Under the pieces are notes generated by a model that made no database searches, was not told the origin of the DNA, and worked only from the letters and a program-made list of their open reading frames with translations. A stretch of DNA of 41,399 bases from JBDKLC01 sp040384865 (GTDB lineage Bacteria; Patescibacteriota; Minisyncoccia; Phycocordibacterales; CAIZLB01), in assembly GCA_040384865.1 (NCBI GenBank), contig JAZKIM010000007.1, forward strand, positions 1 to 41,399, read 5' to 3'. The position numbers and the translations under genes are program-made. Of this stretch, positions 1-7,607 are shown in pieces; the stretch's first letter is position 1, and every line of letters begins with the position of its first letter.

Positions 1-2
1 AG

Positions 3-422
3 CTGCTTCCGGATGCGGACGTACAGCTTTTTAAGAAGATTCGCGCGGTAGTGCTGGCGATGGAAGATATCGACCTCGGAGTGGACGAGCGTGGGGACGT
101 GGTTGTACTTTCCTGCCACATACTTGCGCATGCCATAGGGCAGAACTTCAGACTTCGGGTGCAGGATGGATTCTTCGCTGTTGGGTACCAGCATAGCTGG
201 ATCCTGACTCCGGCTCGAAACATTATTGACACCTACCCTGTCGGAATACTTGGCGGTCCCTTGCTAGTTGAAAACAGCGATGCAACATCTCCAGGAAGAC
301 GACTGTATGAGGCCGATCCTGTAAGGCTCAATTCCCATCTCCGGATAAAGAAGCGAATCATCAAGCGATCTATTGGTCGCATTGCCAAAGAAATATGTCG
401 CGTACGCGCGTCGCTAGAATAA
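3..422 (+). CDS. Hypothetical protein with a Cys-His-Asp arrangement, 5' partial
   Basis: The reading frame is open to the left edge of the window, so the N-terminus is probably missing; GTG at 51 is the first internal start candidate, but the helix-like sequence before it (DADVQLFKKIRAVVLAM) looks like part of the same protein. The visible part has a cysteine in LSCHILAHAIG, then DGFFAVG, a QHSW motif and NIIDTYPVG. Cys, then His-Ser-Trp, then Asp in this order and spacing resembles the catalytic order of papain-like or transglutaminase-like folds. That is a pattern inference only and no family is named with confidence. The C-terminus is basic (RIKKRIIKRSIGR). An intrinsic terminator follows about 55 bases downstream. 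The next gene, trmD, is convergent. By eye the gene is richer in G+C than most of the window. Confidence 0.6.
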   Translation: MLPDADVQLFKKIRAVVLAMEDIDLGVDERGDVVVLSCHILAHAIGQNFRLRVQDGFFAVGYQHSWILTPARNIIDTYPVGILGGPLLVENSDATSPGRRLYEADPVRLNSHLRIKKRIIKRSIGRIAKEICRVRASLE

Positions 423-477
423 TGGTCGTCCATCGACTAAGTTTGGGGAACTTGTCCTAAAACCCCAAAAGAAGCAG

Positions 478-510
478 CAGCCGTCCAAACCTTGGGCGGC
501 TGTGTTTATT
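478..510 (+). terminator. Intrinsic terminator after the first gene
   Basis: CAGCCGTCC (478-486) pairs with GGGCGGCTG (494-502) across a 7-base loop, with one G-T wobble, and is followed by a T-rich tail (TGTTTATTT). It lies between the convergent plus-strand gene and trmD and may act weakly for trmD as well. Confidence 0.75.
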
Positions 511-567
511 TAAGAGTTAACTTCAAATCAAGTCCTTTTATTATTTTCTTTAAAAACCCAATGGAAA

Positions 568-1263
568 CTACCTTACCCCACCCTTTCTCTCTCCCCTCCA
601 TTCATCAATCTTTCCATGATGACCGCTAAGGAGAAGTTTTGGTACCTTGTATTTCTTCTTTTTGAATTCAACAACTTCAGGACGGGTATATACATCCTTA
701 GATGCTTTGCGTGATTCTTCCCTACTGTCAAAATTTCCAAGTACTCCTGGAATATGTCGCGCAATGGCATCAATCATGATCATAGCCGGCAATTCCCCCC
801 CTGTAGTGACAAAAGGTCCAACCGATATATCTTTCATCTTGAACATCTTTTTAATGCGAGCATCGATACCCTCATAGCGACCACAGACGATGATAATATC
901 TGAAAACTTTTCACCCATATCGATAGCAGTTTCGTTCGTAAATTGTAGACCCGAAGGAGACAAAAAAACAATTTGAGCCTTCCTGAAATTCTTTCGGTTC
1001 ATTGCGAATCTAAAAGCTTTGTCGATTGCCTTCGCCACAGGAAGCGCCTGCATGACCATGCCAGGACCTCCTCCATACGGCTTGTGGTCAGTTCTAAGAT
1101 ATGGCTTTTCCTTGAGACGCTGGTTACCTGTTGGTCTTACAAAATCTCGAGGGTTATAAAACTTCCAGTCAATCTTTTTTTCTCTCTGACCACGGGCAAG
1201 AATGGATTCTCCGAGATATGAAGAAAAGCTCTCTGGGAAGAGAGTTACAAGATGGAATGTCAT
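568..1263 (-). CDS. trmD: tRNA (guanine-N1-)-methyltransferase TrmD
   Basis: TrmD methylates G37 of tRNAs from S-adenosylmethionine, preventing +1 frameshifting. The SPOUT-fold signature is clear: TLFPESF at the N-terminus, YGGGPGMVM, VCGRYEGID (the knot region), and the SVGPFVTTGGELPAM segment that holds the cofactor. ATG at 1263 is chosen because MTFHLVTLFPESF matches the usual TrmD start, giving 231 residues. In-frame ATG at 1287 and TTG at 1293 would add a short, non-homologous extension. It is the last gene of a minus-strand cluster with rpsP, khpA and a DUF378 gene, resembling the widespread rpsP-khpA-rimM-trmD-rplS operon; rimM and rplS are absent here. A strong hairpin ends just upstream of the start, so trmD may have its own transcript. 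Confidence 0.95.
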   Translation of the reverse strand: MTFHLVTLFPESFSSYLGESILARGQREKKIDWKFYNPRDFVRPTGNQRLKEKPYLRTDHKPYGGGPGMVMQALPVAKAIDKAFRFAMNRKNFRKAQIVFLSPSGLQFTNETAIDMGEKFSDIIIVCGRYEGIDARIKKMFKMKDISVGPFVTTGGELPAMIMIDAIARHIPGVLGNFDSREESRKASKDVYTRPEVVEFKKKKYKVPKLLLSGHHGKIDEWRGERKGGVR

Positions 1264-1290
1264 TGTCTTCTGTATTGGCTTTTTCATAAA

Positions 1291-1325
1291 CAAAAATCAG
1301 TGGTCTTATAATGCCACTGATTTTT
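1291..1325 (-). terminator. Hairpin terminator between the DUF378 gene and trmD
   Basis: A perfect 13-bp inverted repeat (1291-1303 with 1313-1325, loop of 9) has A-runs on one arm and T-runs on the other, so it ends in TTTTTG when read on the minus strand. It sits immediately before the trmD start and should stop transcripts coming from the gene at 1372-1611. Confidence 0.75.
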
Positions 1326-1371
1326 GTTTATGTCTATTAACCTTCTTTTTCTTGTGTCATATTATACATGC

Positions 1372-1611
1372 TTACATTGCTGACGAGGCCGATGGAGAAC
1401 TGCCCATTGAATCACAATGTTTACAATTTTTCTTATGGGTCACAACTTCATAGATAGCAGAAAGACCTACGAGAATGTAAATGATTCGAGAAACAACAGC
1501 AGCTTGTCCCCCAAACAACATTCCAATTTCCCATCCAAAGAGACCGACGAGGAGCCAGTTCAATCCTCCAATAGCAAGAAGGATAAAAGAAATCGTGTGA
1601 AGAGATTTCAT
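1372..1611 (-). CDS. DUF378 family small membrane protein
   Basis: This 79-residue protein has two predicted membrane helices (about residues 5-27 and 36-58). The motif ISFILLAIGGLNWLLVGLFG at the N-terminus is typical of the DUF378 (YuzA-like) family, whose function is unknown. After the second helix come HKKNCKHCDSMG, with a C-x2-C pair, and a Ser/Ala-rich tail. It lies 47 bases downstream of khpA on the same strand and is followed by a hairpin terminator. No Shine-Dalgarno sequence is evident. The family call rests on the N-terminal motif and the two-helix topology. Confidence 0.8.
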   Translation of the reverse strand: MKSLHTISFILLAIGGLNWLLVGLFGWEIGMLFGGQAAVVSRIIYILVGLSAIYEVVTHKKNCKHCDSMGSSPSASSAM

Positions 1612-1658
1612 ATATGTAAGATTAACTTAATAAACCGACACCTTAATTGTACTCCCTA

Positions 1659-1976
1659 CTACTCGAGTTTCAAGTCAGCCATAGCCTCATCCACAGACTT
1701 CATAGGACTATCCTTTCGTGGCATTCCACCTTCAGGTTCATTGATTTTTAGATTAACTCGAGCATTATTCTTCATACCAACCACCCGAAGAAGAGTTCGA
1801 ATAGCTTTAGCTGTGTTGCCGTCGCGACCAATGATCTTACCCATGTCAGATGGGTCAACAACGAGTGTAAGAAGGACTCCCATTTCATCTACTGTGCGGT
1901 TAATCTTAACCGCGTCAGGATTGTCGACGAGAGATTTAATAACGTAGTCAAGAAATTGTGTGTCTCGTTCATTCAT
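1659..1976 (-). CDS. khpA: KH-domain RNA-binding protein KhpA
   Basis: A single KH domain of KhpA/YlqC type occupies most of the 105 residues. The RNA-binding GxxG loop is visible as KIIGRDGNTAKAIRTLL. It is preceded by DYVIKSLVDNPDAVKINR, which matches the usual family N-terminus (a helix, then a strand). KhpA binds RNA together with KhpB and affects cell elongation and division in Gram-positive bacteria; the role here is inferred. The C-terminus carries a short extension (EPEGGMPRKDSPMKSVDEA). It sits downstream of rpsP, the conserved position for khpA, although a terminator and about 110 bases separate the two. A TATAAT-like element lies about 30 bases upstream, so it may have its own promoter. 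Confidence 0.92.
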   Translation of the reverse strand: MNERDTQFLDYVIKSLVDNPDAVKINRTVDEMGVLLTLVVDPSDMGKIIGRDGNTAKAIRTLLRVVGMKNNARVNLKINEPEGGMPRKDSPMKSVDEAMADLKLE

Positions 1977-2054
1977 AGCGTTCTTCAGTAAATATAGTAA
2001 TACGATAATTATACAACCTACCCACCTGCCCGCAACCTCTTTGTGGGCATAAAC

Positions 2055-2082
2055 AAATACAGCCCCCTAAAGGGCTGTATTT
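2055..2082 (-). terminator. Terminator after rpsP
   Basis: A perfect 11-bp stem (AAATACAGCCC, 2055-2065, with 2072-2082) has a 6-base loop and a T-rich exit (ATTTGTTTAT) on the minus strand. It begins 5 bases after the rpsP stop codon. Confidence 0.85.
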
Positions 2083-2087
2083 GAGCT

Positions 2088-2414
2088 TTAAGCTGCAACC
2101 GGTGTCTCCACGGGTGCTGTTTCTGCAGGTTCGTCCTTTTTAGCGACGGTCTTTTTTGGAAGAACGTTTCGCTTCTTACCCTCAATGATCTTGTTTGAAA
2201 CAAGAAGGTTGTGAGCTGTATCGGAAAGCTGTGCGCCTTTTGAAATCCAGTAAATGATTCGATCCTTATTAAGAATCGTATTTGTCTTTCGGAAATCGTG
2301 TGAACCAAGTACTTCCTGAGCCTTCTTCTTTGCTGCGTTCTTAGACTCAGTCAGAACAAGCCGGAATGAAGGCTCGTTTTTTCGTCCAATTCGCTGTAGT
2401 CGGATAATTAACAT
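2088..2414 (-). CDS. rpsP: 30S ribosomal protein bS16
   Basis: This is a small-subunit assembly protein. The N-terminus MLIIRLQRIGRKNEPSF is diagnostic of bS16, and the core continues through VLGSHDF, LNKDRIIYWISKGAQLSDT and HNLLVSNKI. After the core, at about residue 80, there is a Lys/Ala/Pro/Glu-rich extension (KKTVAKKDEPAETAPVETP) that brings the protein to 108 residues. Such low-complexity tails are common on bS16. A candidate promoter lies just upstream, with a predicted 5' leader of only about 5 bases and no Shine-Dalgarno sequence. A terminator follows directly, so rpsP probably makes a short single-gene transcript. Confidence 0.96.
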   Translation of the reverse strand: MLIIRLQRIGRKNEPSFRLVLTESKNAAKKKAQEVLGSHDFRKTNTILNKDRIIYWISKGAQLSDTAHNLLVSNKIIEGKKRNVLPKKTVAKKDEPAETAPVETPVAA

Positions 2415-2425
2415 GTGTAGGCAGA

Positions 2426-2454
2426 ATACTAACAGAAAGGGCTTATGACGTCAA
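2426..2454 (-). promoter_or_regulatory. Candidate rpsP promoter
   Basis: On the minus strand TTGACG (2454-2449) is followed after exactly 17 bases by TAGTAT (2431-2426). The predicted start lies about 5 bases before the rpsP ATG at 2414. The -35 is 5/6 and the -10 is 4/6 to consensus. Confidence 0.55.
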
Positions 2455-2466
2455 ACCAACAGTTTA

Positions 2467-5400
2467 TTACTTAAGAAACTTGTTGGTAAACGCTCGGGTT
2501 ATAGGTCCAAAAAATCCTGTTGCTGGTATACCATTAATACCCTGAAATTTAACAAGGGCACTTTTTGTAGCTGGTCCAAAATAAGAGGTTTCATTGCCTG
2601 GAGATCCGGGACCTATAATCGAAACTTTAAATTTCAACGCATTGAGGAATTTCTGAAGGCTTTGTATATCAGACCCTGTCATACCTATCTTAAGGTCTCT
2701 GTAGAAGAGATTGATAGCAGGAAGGACTACGGTCGCCACCGGCGTTGTTGTAGATGTAATTTGGCACCTTGCACCTGTTAGGATACTGAACAAGTCCCCT
2801 GGTCGACATGTGTTTGGAAGAGTAATCGCAGTAGTACTTGCTACGGGCGTAGGATAGTAAATCACCGCACCACCCCCACCACCGCCGCCAGTTGCTGTAC
2901 CGGGGTTCAATTGAGGATCAGTTGTTCCACCTCCCGATGACGCAGCTGTTGTTGTGAGGGTGTAATCAGAAGAAGTGGCAAGATTTGATGATGCATCCCA
3001 AACAGAAATTCTAAAGTGATACGTACTGCCAGCGGTAAGACCAGTAAGATTGAATACAGTAGACGTGGCAGAAGCGCTTGAAGATGAAGCCGTTCCGTAA
3101 CTTGTAGTCAATCCGTAATCCAAAGTACTTGTAGCTAACTCATTTGTTACAAAAGATATACTTGCTGTAGTTTGACCAGTAGATGAAGCGACAGAAGAGA
3201 TGACTGGAGCTGTTGTATCTGGGACAACGCTTGATTTCAAACTAAGAGCCACCGTGTCGAAAATAGATACCACATCATCAGTGAATAGAGAGATATAAAT
3301 ATCCGTACCGACAGCAGTCATACCAGCAGGTGTGTTACCAACCTTGTATGTCCCAGTGACAGAGTGTGATCCTGTGGCAATGACAGATATAGTGCCGTCC
3401 TTGTAGTTTTCAACGTAGATATTAGATCCGAGAGAAAGAATACCTCGAGGACCGGAACCTACCGATATAGTATACGTAACAGTATTCGAAGTGGTACTAA
3501 TAACAGAGACGGTATTATCGTTCCAATTTGAAACGTAAACCTCATTACCATTTACAGCTACGCCACGGGGGCCGCTTCCAACAATTATAGTATCTGTAAC
3601 AGTGTTGTTTGAAGAGTTAATAACAGAAACCGTACCCTCCGATGATCCTCCATAATTTGATCCGAAGTTAGCTACATAAAGATCTGTACCGTGAGCTTTA
3701 ATTCCTCGAGGCCACGCTCCGACATTGATAGTATTGGTAACTGTGTGTGTGGCAGTGTTAATAACAGAAACAGTCCAAGAAACACTGTTTGTTACATACA
3801 TTTTAGTACCAAGGCTTGTTACGTAATATGGTTCAACTCCAACAGATATAGTATTTATTACATCGTTGTATGTCCCACTTAGAGGATCTGCATCGATCAC
3901 AGAGACGCTATCACCTTTTAGATTTGCTACATATACTTCCTTGCTTGTACTGTTGTATGCAAGGCCATATGGCTGATCTCCAACCGCTGTAGTAGCTATA
4001 ACACTATTGTCTGTTGTATCGATAACCGTAACACTGTCTGATCCCTGATTTGCTACATATACGATATTTCCGACAGTAGTGAGTTGATATGGCTCAGTTC
4101 CAGAATCAATATTTGGATAGGCCGTACCGATTACAATATCTTTAAGATCTCCAAGGTTGCGGTACGTATCGCCGGTCAGTTCCGGAGACGCGGGCACAGA
4201 GAAACTACTCTGAATATTTGGCGTACCGTCTGTGTCGGACACGCTAGTAAAGCTTGCATTACTTGAGATGGATGAAACAGAGAGGTCAGGCGATGTCTCT
4301 CCACTTCCGACAACATATGTGCCGGAGAGTGTACTACCTGAGACTACCGTGAGATTAACTACCGCCCCGGTATTTAATGTGAGACGCATCTTCGATCCAG
4401 GACCAAGAGCTTCGTTGAAGTTTGCAGTAATATTTACCGATTGACCTGATGTGTACGTGTCGTTAGCTGAAGTAGAAGTAATAGAAGTAAGGTGAGGAGT
4501 ACAAACATTAAAGAGGCCATCTGTAGTAGTATCGATTACCGAAACATTGTTGTTGTTAGAAACATACATTTTAGTACCAACTACAGCACTAAAAACAGAA
4601 AACCCTGGTAAATAGATATTTTGAATAACACTGTTCGTGTCAGTATCAATAACAGATACAAAATGTGAATCTGCATTACCTACATACAGTTTTGTACCGA
4701 CGAGAATAGAAAGACGAGGTGACGCTCCGACGGGAATGGTCGCCGTCACCGTATTTGTATTTATATTAATAACAGAAACCGTATTTGAACCATTGTTATT
4801 AACATACAGTTTTGTGTCAGCGAGTAGTGAGTAATAGGGCAAAGTTCCTACCTGAACAGTCGTGGTAATAGTGTCTGTAGTAGTATCAATGACAGCAACT
4901 CTGGCAGCAGTAGTTACATTAGCGTACAAATTTGTACCGACAGCAAAAGATTCATATACATTTCCCGTAGTCGGTATATTGCCAATATTACTATCAGTGA
5001 GCGTATTTATAATAGAAATAAAACTTGAGGAATAATTATTGACATACAATTTTGTACCGACAACAGTAGATGACATAGGTGCTACACCAGTAGGAATGGT
5101 TGCGATGACAGTGTTTGTATTTGTATTAATGACAGAAACTGTGCTTGAGCCAAAGTTATTAACATACAGTTTTGTGCCGACCACCGTATTAACTTGTGAA
5201 CCTGTAGTACTACCTACAGGAATGGTTGCGATGACAGTGTTTGTATTTGTATTAATGACAGAAACTGTGCTTGTACCAGTGACATATAATTTCGTACCTA
5301 CGATAGAAAAATTGTTTACAGAATGCCCAATATTAATATTAGTAGCAATATCTGTGGTGGTATCAATAACTGCCACTCCTACGGACGATGAAGTATATAC

Positions 5401-7488
5401 ATATCTCCCAACAACCGCGAAGCCGGCCCCGACTATGTCTCCCTCAATTGTACTGCAGGCATCAGTTACGTTATGTACACTCACCTCGCTCAAACTGGCC
5501 GCGTTGTTACCAGGTACATCCTGTGTAGGATTAGAAAGAGGAACATCGTAATCAATTGTTAGAACATCACTCAAATCAACAGAAGATGCGAGAACAAGGA
5601 TAACCGCCGATCCTGAAATACTAACTGTAGAAATCGAAACTGGTGAGCCGTCTACATTTACAACAAAATCACCAGTTGCTGGAGTAGAACCTGTATCGAG
5701 AGCTTCATTGTAAGTTAAAGTGAGAGTGTTCCCATTTACTCTCGCATATGAAAGAACAGGGACTGTTGTCTCAGTATTATTTGTAACACTTTGTCCACTT
5801 AAACTTGCAGCATCGCTCCCTGCCCCATCTTGTATGCGATCTACCCCAGGAGTGTAATTAATAGTTACTGAATTACCTGAACCAACATTATTTCCAAGCG
5901 CTACGAGAACCACCGATCCTGAAATACTAACTGTAGAAATCAAAACTGGTGAGCCGTTTACATTTACAACAAAATCTGTGGTTGCAGGGACAGAGTCATC
6001 ATCTAGAGCTTCGCCGTAAGTGAGGCTGAGAGTAGCACCATTCACCACTGCAGTAGAAAGGACGGGAGGTGTTTCTTCTGTATTATTCGTCACACTCTCA
6101 CTACTTAAACTTGTTGCATCATTGCCCGCCATGTCTTGTATTGGGCCGTTTCCACCAGGGGGTGTGTAATCAATAGTTACTACGTCATCATAATCTACAG
6201 GACTTGCAAGTGTCAAAACAACCGTTGATCCTGTCACATTGACGGATGAAATTGATACGGGAGAGCTGTTTACATCTACTACAAAATCACCAGTTGAGAG
6301 AGTGGAACTAGCTGCATTAAGTGGTTCATCGTAAGTAAGAGTGAGTGTTGCACCGTCAATACCAGCATCAGACAAGACAGGAGGGGCGGTATCCGTATTG
6401 TTTGTTACGCTCTCCTCACTTAAAAGCCCTGCATTATTTCCAGCAGAATAATCTTGTATAGGATTATCTCCAGGAGAATAACTAATGTTCACGGTATCAC
6501 CCATACCTACAGGACTTGCAAGCGCCAAAACAACGGTTGATCCTGTCACGTTGACGGATGAAATTGAAACTGGTGAGCCTTCTACATTTACAACAAAATC
6601 ACCAGTTGCTGGAGTAGAACCTGTATCGAGAGCTTCATTGTAAGTCAAGGTGAGAGTGGCGCCATTTACAGTAGCCGCTGAGAGATCGGGATTATCGGTA
6701 TCATTATTTGTCACACTTTGCCCACTTAAACTTCCTGCGTCATTACCTGCAATGTCCTTGACTGTCCCACTGCCTTCGTAATCAATAGTTACTACGTCAT
6801 CATAATCTACAGGACTTGCAAGTGTCAAAACAACAGTTGATCCTGTCACATTGACGGATGAAATTGATACGGGAGAGCTGTTTACATACACGTCGTACTC
6901 ACTTACTGAAGGAGATCCGTCAAGTGCTTCGCTGTAAGTAAGAGTGAGAGTCGATCCTTCAACCCCCGCAGAAGACAAACCTGGAGCAACAGCGTCAACT
7001 ATAACAGCTGAATTATCTCCCAAATTTTGACCCTCTGGTATGGAGTAACTTGTACTGTTGTTTGGGGCAGTATCAAGGTCAGTAATGTTGGCACTATTAA
7101 TAGCTGTGATAGTAAGATCCGAAGAAGCTTCTCCCTGTGCTACCGTGTAATTTCCGTGAAGAATTAATAGATCACCTTCATCTGAGACAAGGTCTATAGC
7201 CTGACCAGTATCTAGTTGGACGTTCATTGTCGAACCTGGATCCAAATCCTCGTCAAAATTTGCTGTAATGGTTATCACAGAATTTGCCAAGTGAGTACCA
7301 CTAGACGGTGATGAGGTAAATGACTGAAGAATAGGGGGATTGGAGTCATCTATGATGGCAGCACGTATAGTCCCAAAGAAAGTAAAGCAGGCAACAAGAA
7401 GGAATACCCCTAACACAATATATTTATTGTCGTAAATCTTCCCTAAAAAACGCCATCCTGTTGTCTTTGATCTTTTTGGTATATTCAT
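2467..7488 (-). CDS. Giant cell-surface protein: SwmB-like repeats, two YVTN propellers, FnIII, PG-binding domain
   Basis: This 1673-residue secreted protein is probably an adhesin or wall-associated stalk. A membrane-crossing signal segment spans about residues 22-43. An Ig-like domain (about 50-165) is followed by five roughly 100-residue SwmB-like repeats (about 167-672; signature LTLTYNEALD and NGSPVSISSV). A beta-propeller of about eight YVTN-type units (GTKLYVNN, SVINTNTNTV; about 678-995) comes next, then a second Ig-like domain (about 997-1120). A seven-unit second propeller (about 1123-1415), an FnIII-like domain (about 1422-1510), a Gly-rich linker and a C-terminal PG_binding_1 domain (about 1593-1673, with GSPGNETSYFGPATK) complete it. 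The PG-binding domain suggests attachment to peptidoglycan. Repeats are near-identical at DNA level in places, so recombination could change their number. An in-frame TAG upstream fixes the ATG. No catalytic domain is seen. Confidence 0.85.
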   Translation of the reverse strand: MNIPKRSKTTGWRFLGKIYDNKYIVLGVFLLVACFTFFGTIRAAIIDDSNPPILQSFTSSPSSGTHLANSVITITANFDEDLDPGSTMNVQLDTGQAIDLVSDEGDLLILHGNYTVAQGEASSDLTITAINSANITDLDTAPNNSTSYSIPEGQNLGDNSAVIVDAVAPGLSSAGVEGSTLTLTYSEALDGSPSVSEYDVYVNSSPVSISSVNVTGSTVVLTLASPVDYDDVVTIDYEGSGTVKDIAGNDAGSLSGQSVTNNDTDNPDLSAATVNGATLTLTYNEALDTGSTPATGDFVVNVEGSPVSISSVNVTGSTVVLALASPVGMGDTVNISYSPGDNPIQDYSAGNNAGLLSEESVTNNTDTAPPVLSDAGIDGATLTLTYDEPLNAASSTLSTGDFVVDVNSSPVSISSVNVTGSTVVLTLASPVDYDDVVTIDYTPPGGNGPIQDMAGNDATSLSSESVTNNTEETPPVLSTAVVNGATLSLTYGEALDDDSVPATTDFVVNVNGSPVLISTVSISGSVVLVALGNNVGSGNSVTINYTPGVDRIQDGAGSDAASLSGQSVTNNTETTVPVLSYARVNGNTLTLTYNEALDTGSTPATGDFVVNVDGSPVSISTVSISGSAVILVLASSVDLSDVLTIDYDVPLSNPTQDVPGNNAASLSEVSVHNVTDACSTIEGDIVGAGFAVVGRYVYTSSSVGVAVIDTTTDIATNINIGHSVNNFSIVGTKLYVTGTSTVSVINTNTNTVIATIPVGSTTGSQVNTVVGTKLYVNNFGSSTVSVINTNTNTVIATIPTGVAPMSSTVVGTKLYVNNYSSSFISIINTLTDSNIGNIPTTGNVYESFAVGTNLYANVTTAARVAVIDTTTDTITTTVQVGTLPYYSLLADTKLYVNNNGSNTVSVININTNTVTATIPVGASPRLSILVGTKLYVGNADSHFVSVIDTDTNSVIQNIYLPGFSVFSAVVGTKMYVSNNNNVSVIDTTTDGLFNVCTPHLTSITSTSANDTYTSGQSVNITANFNEALGPGSKMRLTLNTGAVVNLTVVSGSTLSGTYVVGSGETSPDLSVSSISSNASFTSVSDTDGTPNIQSSFSVPASPELTGDTYRNLGDLKDIVIGTAYPNIDSGTEPYQLTTVGNIVYVANQGSDSVTVIDTTDNSVIATTAVGDQPYGLAYNSTSKEVYVANLKGDSVSVIDADPLSGTYNDVINTISVGVEPYYVTSLGTKMYVTNSVSWTVSVINTATHTVTNTINVGAWPRGIKAHGTDLYVANFGSNYGGSSEGTVSVINSSNNTVTDTIIVGSGPRGVAVNGNEVYVSNWNDNTVSVISTTSNTVTYTISVGSGPRGILSLGSNIYVENYKDGTISVIATGSHSVTGTYKVGNTPAGMTAVGTDIYISLFTDDVVSIFDTVALSLKSSVVPDTTAPVISSVASSTGQTTASISFVTNELATSTLDYGLTTSYGTASSSSASATSTVFNLTGLTAGSTYHFRISVWDASSNLATSSDYTLTTTAASSGGGTTDPQLNPGTATGGGGGGGAVIYYPTPVASTTAITLPNTCRPGDLFSILTGARCQITSTTTPVATVVLPAINLFYRDLKIGMTGSDIQSLQKFLNALKFKVSIIGPGSPGNETSYFGPATKSALVKFQGINGIPATGFFGPITRAFTNKFLK
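5092..5147. repeat. Propeller-blade DNA repeat, copy 1
   Basis: A 56-base stretch identical to 5218-5273. The offset is 126 bases (42 codons, one YVTN blade), indicating recent duplication of a propeller blade. Confidence 0.85.
5218..5273. repeat. Propeller-blade DNA repeat, copy 2
   Basis: Second copy of the 56-base identical stretch at 5092-5147, encoding the blade segment SVINTNTNTVIATIP. Confidence 0.85.
6167..6275. repeat. Long direct repeat inside the surface-protein gene, copy 1
   Basis: This 109-base segment matches 6779-6887 with one visible mismatch. The 612-base offset equals 204 codons, about two SwmB-like units, so recombination between the copies would stay in frame. A related shorter match links the 5651 and 6581 regions. 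Confidence 0.85.
6779..6887. repeat. Long direct repeat inside the surface-protein gene, copy 2
   Basis: Second copy of the 109-base repeat at 6167-6275. It encodes the same part of a neighbouring SwmB-like unit. Confidence 0.85.
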
Positions 7489-7538
7489 GTTTTGATAAGT
7501 ACTCTACCACCACTCCTTTTGTATAATAATATGGCGTC

Positions 7539-7567
7539 AGTATACTAAAATCAGCATCGTTTGTTAA
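7539..7567 (-). promoter_or_regulatory. Candidate promoter of the giant surface protein
   Basis: On the minus strand TTAACA (7567-7562) is followed after 17 bases by TATACT (7544-7539). The predicted leader is about 44 bases, longer than for most genes here. It contains AAAGGAG at 7519-7513, about 24 bases from the ATG, which is too far to be a normal ribosome-binding site for that start. Confidence 0.55.
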
Positions 7568-7589
7568 TAGCAGATCCTTCTGTTAGCAT
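7561..7589 (+). promoter_or_regulatory. Candidate rnr promoter, back-to-back with the surface-protein promoter
   Basis: TTGTTA (7561-7566), a 17-base spacer and TAGCAT (7584-7589) give a predicted start about 12 bases before the rnr ATG. Its -35 region overlaps the -35 of the divergent promoter. Both hexamers are imperfect. Confidence 0.4.
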
Positions 7590-7607
7590 AAGGCTACACA
7601 AAAATCT

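Noticed and set aside
1417..1947. 176-codon plus-strand ORF across khpA and the DUF378 gene
   Set aside because: Antisense shadow of two well-supported minus-strand genes; no motif, promoter or ribosome-binding site.
2467..2560. IPATG in the C-terminus of the giant surface protein as a sorting signal
   Set aside because: It lies inside the PG-binding domain (GINGIPATGFFGP), with no following hydrophobic helix or basic tail.
5092..5273. Regular repeats considered as a CRISPR array
   Set aside because: They are in-frame tandem coding repeats (YVTN blades) with similar, not unique, spacers; no cas genes.
5039..5551. Long plus-strand ORF opposite the giant surface protein
   Set aside because: It mirrors the YVTN repeats of the real gene on the other strand, has no start signals and encodes only a repetitive, low-complexity product.
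7580..7600. TGTAGCCTT on the minus strand near rnr as a further copy of the rpmF-type start motif
   Set aside because: No TATACT precedes it and no minus-strand gene starts there.
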